Assembly: GCA_019321725.1 (NCBI GenBank)
Contig: CM033116.1
Location: 13,224,841-13,288,840, forward strand
DNA: 64,000 nucleotides
Direction of reading: 5' to 3'
Source of the DNA: Paulownia fortunei
Taxonomy: Eukaryota; Streptophyta; Magnoliopsida; Lamiales; Paulowniaceae
The notes beneath the pieces were generated by a model. It saw only the letters and a list, made by a program, of their open reading frames with translations, had not been told where the DNA came from and did no database searches. The first letter of the stretch is position 1. Every line of letters starts with the position of its first letter. A program made the translations under genes and the position numbers. Positions 58,974-64,000 of this stretch are shown piece by piece.

Positions 58974-60637
58974 AGTCTTGGGTAAGTTCATTATGATAAA
59001 ACAATCCCCGTCAACGGCGCCAAAAATTTGTTCGTGAAAATTATACAAACCGCAAGTGCACGGTGTCAAGTTTTAATATAATGATGAGTTGAGTATCACA
59101 TCCACAAGGATTGTAATAAAAAATTGCATTAAGTACTTAGTTCAAATAGTCCTAATTTTATCTAGAAAATCGAGTGAGGATTGGTAAACAAAGTAAAGTA
59201 AGTAAAAAATGCACAGACAAGAATGAAGTTTTTAGAAGTAATTCAACAAACACCATATGAGCAAGAAATTCTAGATGAATGAGTCACCTAATTATCACAT
59301 ATGTTCTTCCTTCCAAAATATACCAATTCAAGTGAACAACACATGTAAGTTAAGAATTCCTAAGCTCATCAATTCCCTCTCTCGAGTGCCGAATTGACTA
59401 TAAGTTCTAACATGAATTTCGATATCTCTATAAAAATTCAAGAGTAAAACTCTACAAAAGTTCAATGAATTCTTTTTCAACACTTTAAAGGTTCCATAAG
59501 CTTCTCAACTCTATAATTCTTAGGTTGTGTTATCCCTATGATCTTGTATAATCTTCCCTCTCTCGAGTGTCGAATCTCATACGTCAAACAATCTCAGTTA
59601 GTGGCCAATTAATCAAGATGAAATACTAAATAAGATAACAAAAACAAGATGAATAACTTGAACTAATATTATTTGGAATTCAAAATATAGGTTCAAATAA
59701 GATTATATCATCCTCTAGAAAGAAAAGTTTAGTTCCTCATGTATGAATATAACTTTAAGAAATACATAAGAAAGAATATGAAAATTGTTCGCCGTAATAG
59801 TTGAAGCTTTCCTTGTCTTCAAGAATGACTTGTCTCTAAGAATGACCTTCTTCTCTCCAAGTCTCCTTGTTCTCCTTTGCTTCTTGGCTTCTCCTCATCA
59901 AAAACTTATTTGGAGGCTTTTGGAATCCCTCAAAATAGATGGGAATTGCCCTAAAGAGGGTAAAATGCCCATTTTGACCTTACTTGTCTGCTCGGTAGCG
60001 CCTAGGTACTGATTAGCAGTGCCTAGGCACTGCCTTGTCTGTCCAAAACAGTGTGTATGGCGCCTAGGCGCTGCACTTGCTGTCTAGAATCAGTTTCTGA
60101 AGCGCTTGTAGCATTTTTTAACTGATTTTTAACCACTTTAGAGGACAGAATAGCTTTGGTATCTTCATATGAATTGTATCTCTATGTGTTGGCTTTTCAT
60201 TGGAACTTGAATCAACTAAATATGACTTATGTGGTGAGAGTTATGCTGGAAATACCAAGATGTATCATCCTAGAAAATTTCAGCCCAGTGCTGACTCTTA
60301 AACTCGATTTCTTGTATTGATATCGATAGAATTGGATTTTGTGAAAAATATAAAAGTTATAGATATATCTCTTATATTTCCATTAGTTTAATAATCAAAT
60401 CAAAATGATATTAGAGCAAAGAGTTATGATTGAAATACAAAAGCTGCCATCAGTCACACCACAATTTGGATTCTTCAACATCTCAACCAAGTTTTTGGTT
60501 TCTTTCCATTTTCTTATCCTTTTGTTATTACCTACAAGATTTCACACTTAATGCATAAAATGTAACAAAAATACTTGAAAACAAACCAAATATTAATTAA
60601 AAGGTATATGAATTATTGGTATAAAACTAATTTATCA
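58974..60637 (-). mobile_element. Athila-like 5' LTR with primer site, rest of element deleted
   Basis: The LTR is 60637-59029 on the minus strand (TGATAAATTAGTTTTATACC start, 1609 bp). It is followed by the primer site TTTTTGGCGCCGTTGACGGG (59026-59007) and about 30 bp of leader that match 38310-38330, then the element stops at 58974. The primer site is better preserved than those at 18010, 31329 and 38328. GCGCCTAGGTACTG, GTGCCTAGGCACTG and GGCGCCTAGGCGCTG occur at 59997-60075. Confidence 0.88.
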
Positions 60638-62861
60638 GGGATCTCCTAGGAGAATGTGTATTCGAAGGCCCAACCTCAACTGGTTGGCTTGTTACTGCAT
60701 CTGTAGGGAGGCTCTGTAGCTCTTGAATTTTTTCAAGTTCTACGACTTTGCCATTTCTATCTAATAGAAACTCCTCTTCCAAAAAGATGGCATTTCTCGG
60801 AACAAACACCTTTTGTTCCGAGAGGTTATAGAAATAGTATCTAATGATTCTTTTAGATAGCCCACGAATCTACATAAAATGGATCTCATATCTAATTTAT
60901 TTTTCACTTGTTGTTTTACATAAGCAGCACACCCCCATACCTTAAGGTATTTATAAGAGGGTGGTTTTCCACACCACATCTCATATGGTATTTTGGGCAC
61001 CGACTTTGATGGTACTCTATTTAATAGATATGCCGCCATTTCTAGAGCATAGCTCTAGAATGAAAGAGGAAGTCTAGTGAAACTCATCATCAATCAAACC
61101 ATGACCAATAAGGTTTGATTTTTACGCTTTGCAACTCCGTGAAGTTGGGGAGTTGTAGGAGGGGTCCACTGAGAGAGAATCCCATTCTCTTTTAGATAAT
61201 CAAGAAACTCTATGCTCAAGTATTCACCTCCTCGATATGATCGAAAAGTTTTGATACTTAGCCTAGTTTGTTTCTCCACATCACATCTGAATTCTTTGAA
61301 CTTTTCAGAAGCTTCAAATTTGTACCTCATATGGTAGACATAACCATACCTAGAATAATCATCGGTAAAAGTTATAAAGTAGTGATAGTTTCCATGGGCA
61401 CTAACACTTAGTGGCCTATATACATTTGAATGGATCAAATCCAATAGATTTTTGGCTCGCTCCAGTTGTCTAACAAATGGTGATTTGGTTATTTTCCCTT
61501 TGAGACATGACTCATATGTTGTCATTCCTTGCTCTTTCAAAAGATTGAGCAATTGGGCCAACTTATGAATTCTTTTCTCAGAGATATGACTTAATCTAGC
61601 ATGCCATAAGAGTTGGGAACTATGATCATCAATTTTTCTTTTATTTCGTTGAACATGGAAAAAAGAGTTATGGGGACTAATAGAATATGCCAGAGGTAAT
61701 CAAAACTGAATCTTTAAAAATGGAACAACTTCCATGTTTTATTGAGAAAGCAAAACTGTCTCCATCCAAAATAGGAATGGAGATAATGTTCTTAACTATT
61801 TTTGGAACATAAAGACAATTGTTTAAAAATAAAACTTCTCCATTTGCTAAAGCTAAATTGACACTTTCTATGGCTAATGCAGCAATCTTTGTTCCATTCC
61901 CCAGCCGCAGGATTGTCTCTCCTCTACTTAGCTTCATGCTTCTTGCCATCACCTGCAAATCATTGCAAAAATAAGACCCACAGCCGGTATCCAATACCCA
62001 AGAAGCATCGTTAATTGATAAGTTAGCTTCAACATAAATTCCTGAACTCTTCAGGCTCACAAGGTACTCCTTGCTTTTCCTCTTCCAATGCCTAGGTTTG
62101 CCGCAGTAGTGACAGTTGTCATTGATCTTGTTAGAACTCTTGGAGACGCCATTTGTTGGCTTCATGCCTTTGGATTTTGAGGAACACTTTCTTTTCCCCT
62201 TCTTTCTCTTAGGTCTTGCAACTTTTGAGTTGGATGAGGATCCAACAATCATGGCCGGCTTGTCCTTCTGCATAGTGGACTCAATCATTTTCAATATGTT
62301 AACCAACTTAGCAAGGTTAGTTTCCATTTTATGCATGTTGAAGTTGACAACGAAGGCGTCACACGATGGAGGCAATAACTGTAGGATGAGATCTAAATAG
62401 AGCTCATTATCCATAACGACTCCAAGTGACTCAAGCCTTTCAATCAGACTAATTATCTTCAATCCATGATCATGGATTGAAGAGCCCTCCATCATACGGG
62501 TCCTAAAAAGCTCTTTCAAGATCTGATATCTTGCCTGCCTAGTATGTTCATCATATAATTCTTGTAAGTGAACATAGATATCATGCACATGCATATGTAC
62601 CTCGTGTTGCCTTTGCAACTCGTTTGACATCGATGCCATTATATAGCATCGCGCTTGGAGATCATCATCAACTAGCTTGTGATAATCTGCAAGCTCCTCT
62701 TCGCTAGCATCTTTCAGTGCATCCGGTGGCAGGATCACATCAAGTATTTAATCTTTTTTTTCGGATTGTAGAACGATTCGAAGGTTCCTCAACCAATAGA
62801 CATAGTTGGGACCAATTAATTTATTAGCTTCTAGAATTGGTGTAAGTGGATTTTTAGCTAT
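60638..62861 (-). pseudogene. Ty1/copia gag-protease-integrase polyprotein, decayed, cut by the Athila-like LTR
   Basis: Reading down from 62861, gag begins AKNPLTPILEANKLIGPNY with ATA in the start position. After a stop, a 353-codon frame (62738-61677) runs through gag (SIHDHGLKIISLIERLESLG, FVVNFNMHKMETNLAKLVNI). The zinc knuckle CHYCGKPRHWKRKS has Ser in place of the last Cys. The protease site ASWVLDTGCGSYF is intact in D-T-G. Integrase follows at 61561-61094 (VRQLERAKNLLDLIHSNVYR, TFTDDYSRYGYVY). Of the three acidic catalytic residues, the first (TDD) is present, the second position reads FRSYRGGEY (Tyr) and the third reads GVAKRKNQ (Lys). Further pieces (61039-60761, 60809-60638) cover PYEMWCGKPPSYKYLKVWG and NAIFLEEEFLLDRNGK. 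RT and RNase H are absent because the LTR starts at 60637. Confidence 0.93.
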
Positions 62862-64000
62862 TTATAGACAATCTACAAATATAAATGAGGCAAACAATTA
62901 ACATACTTTCAAAATCACATTTATTTATAACAAGGTCTTAAGTAATAAATGTCTCCCACTATTTCATTCAAATTCCATCACCCCTAATGGTAATTTAGGA
63001 AATCTTATTTCCTAGTAGGCTTGGGGCTCAATCAATATGTTATATGCCCCAATTTTATGAGCCCATAAAACATATTGAATGGTAGTTAACTTTTAACAAA
63101 TGTATCTCCATACAACTCTCAAGCTATTTTACCTCACTTCTTCCCATATATCCCAATTTTATGAGGCCATATGGTACTAAGTGTCAAGCAAGACCCATCA
63201 AACCTCCATGTAGATGGAGCATCAAAACGTTCCACAACTCACGACCAACATAGAGACGAGTCCATCCCATGGGCATCACCATACTTAGTAAAGATCACAA
63301 CTTTCCATTACAGAGTCATTCCATGACTCATGGCCAATGACAAAGTAAGGTAGCATCATCATGTCAACTACTTTTGATGGTAGGCATAGATTATTAGGTC
63401 CTACCCAATTTTATCCATATTTGCTTGAAATCAGAATTTAAAAATTCCTTTACTTGATTTTTAGTTCAAGTGGGGTATTTATGTTAATTGAGACCTCATC
63501 AATTTTAATCTTGATTTATTTAATAGATTGACAAGCAAATTAATTAAATAAACCCTACGCATGCATCTAATACAATATAATTTGGATGATCATGGACCAT
63601 TCCTATGCAATCCATTTGAGCCAAAAATGGATGTAGGTCAATCTAAGGGTAATAGAATGGAAATAGAAACTAGTTTCTATTACATGAATATATCTCATAC
63701 ATTCATGGGTCTTCTCATGATTCTTCGCCTTAGTCCTTCTTTTTGTCCACCAAAAAGCAAAAAAGAAAAACCTCACCCTATTATACTCTCAATCAAAATG
63801 TAAAGTATATATAATAAAAGAATAAGAGACTCGCAGATCCCATTTAAAAAATTCAAAGATAAATAGATCTAATCACATTGGTTCAAATGACTCCATGATC
63901 ATCCTATACATACTAATAAATATATCACATGAATTTATTAAAGCATGTAAATTTACCATCCTTCAAAATTGTAATTTCATGACTTGGAATAAAATTTTAA
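62862..64000. other. Probable leader and LTR region of the copia element
   Basis: Lies just upstream of the copia gag on the minus strand and has no coding sequence. Repeated CCCAATTTTATGAG(G/C)CC words at about 63051 and 63152 suggest structured leader DNA. The 5' LTR boundaries could not be set and may lie beyond the window. Confidence 0.4.

Noticed and set aside
1..64000. tRNA, rRNA or other structured RNA genes
   Set aside because: None was recognised by eye. Primer sites resembling tRNA 3' ends are parts of retrotransposons. A covariance-model scan would be decisive.

Overview
This window is nuclear DNA from a flowering plant, most likely a eudicot. It is AT-rich, holds two normally spliced plant genes, and is otherwise dominated by old, nested and rearranged transposable elements. 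I cannot name the species. No tRNA, rRNA or CRISPR array was recognised.

The two credible intact genes are: (1) a beta-tubulin gene on the minus strand (9827 down to 7403), whose three exons of 394, 270 and 674 nt join in frame into 445 residues; and (2) a PAR1-family (photoassimilate-responsive) small secreted protein gene on the plus strand (49754-50746), with three exons encoding 186 residues. Both have a TATA box at a sensible distance upstream.

Layout. 1-1070: decayed N-terminal part of a Mutator-like transposase. 1071-5237: AT-rich DNA with purine-rich, GC-rich and degenerate tandem stretches. 5238-6965: four tandem copies of a unit of about 410-460 bp, each with its own TA microsatellite, just beyond the 3' end of the tubulin gene. 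7403-10060: tubulin gene and promoter. 11326-45276: a large complex of Ty3/gypsy retrotransposons. One family (here called family G; LTR starting TGATAAGTG, tRNA-Asp-type primer site, Tat/Athila-like pol) occurs as several broken copies. A second family (plus strand, LTR TGTGATACCC, tRNA-iMet primer site, chromovirus-like) is nested in a family G gag gene at 18923-25951 with a clear 5-bp target duplication. A third family (Athila-like, minus strand) occupies 33724-40274, with another LTR at 58974-60637. 46556-47220: an LTR-like leader with a Tat-type primer site. 49624-50746: PAR1. 52470-53275: decayed Helitron (PIF1-like) helicase, minus strand. 57290-58450: an almost pure A/T block. 60638-62861: decayed Ty1/copia gag-protease-integrase, minus strand, cut by the Athila-like LTR.

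The most unusual observation is that family G carries extra, non-retroviral coding sequence between the end of pol and the polypurine tract: an unrecognised open region (ORFX), then an intronless but mutated copy of LOG, the plant cytokinin-activating phosphoribohydrolase. The arrangement is present twice (13735-16400 and 42320-45276), which suggests that a retrotransposon captured host gene sequence and copied it. All copies here are broken, so no active product is claimed.

Other notable structures are a 5' LTR that contains an inverted full-length copy of itself, a deletion joining reverse transcriptase to the 3' LTR at a 6-bp shared sequence, a gag-protease block lying inverted inside its own element, and a solo LTR whose empty site is preserved in the second copy.
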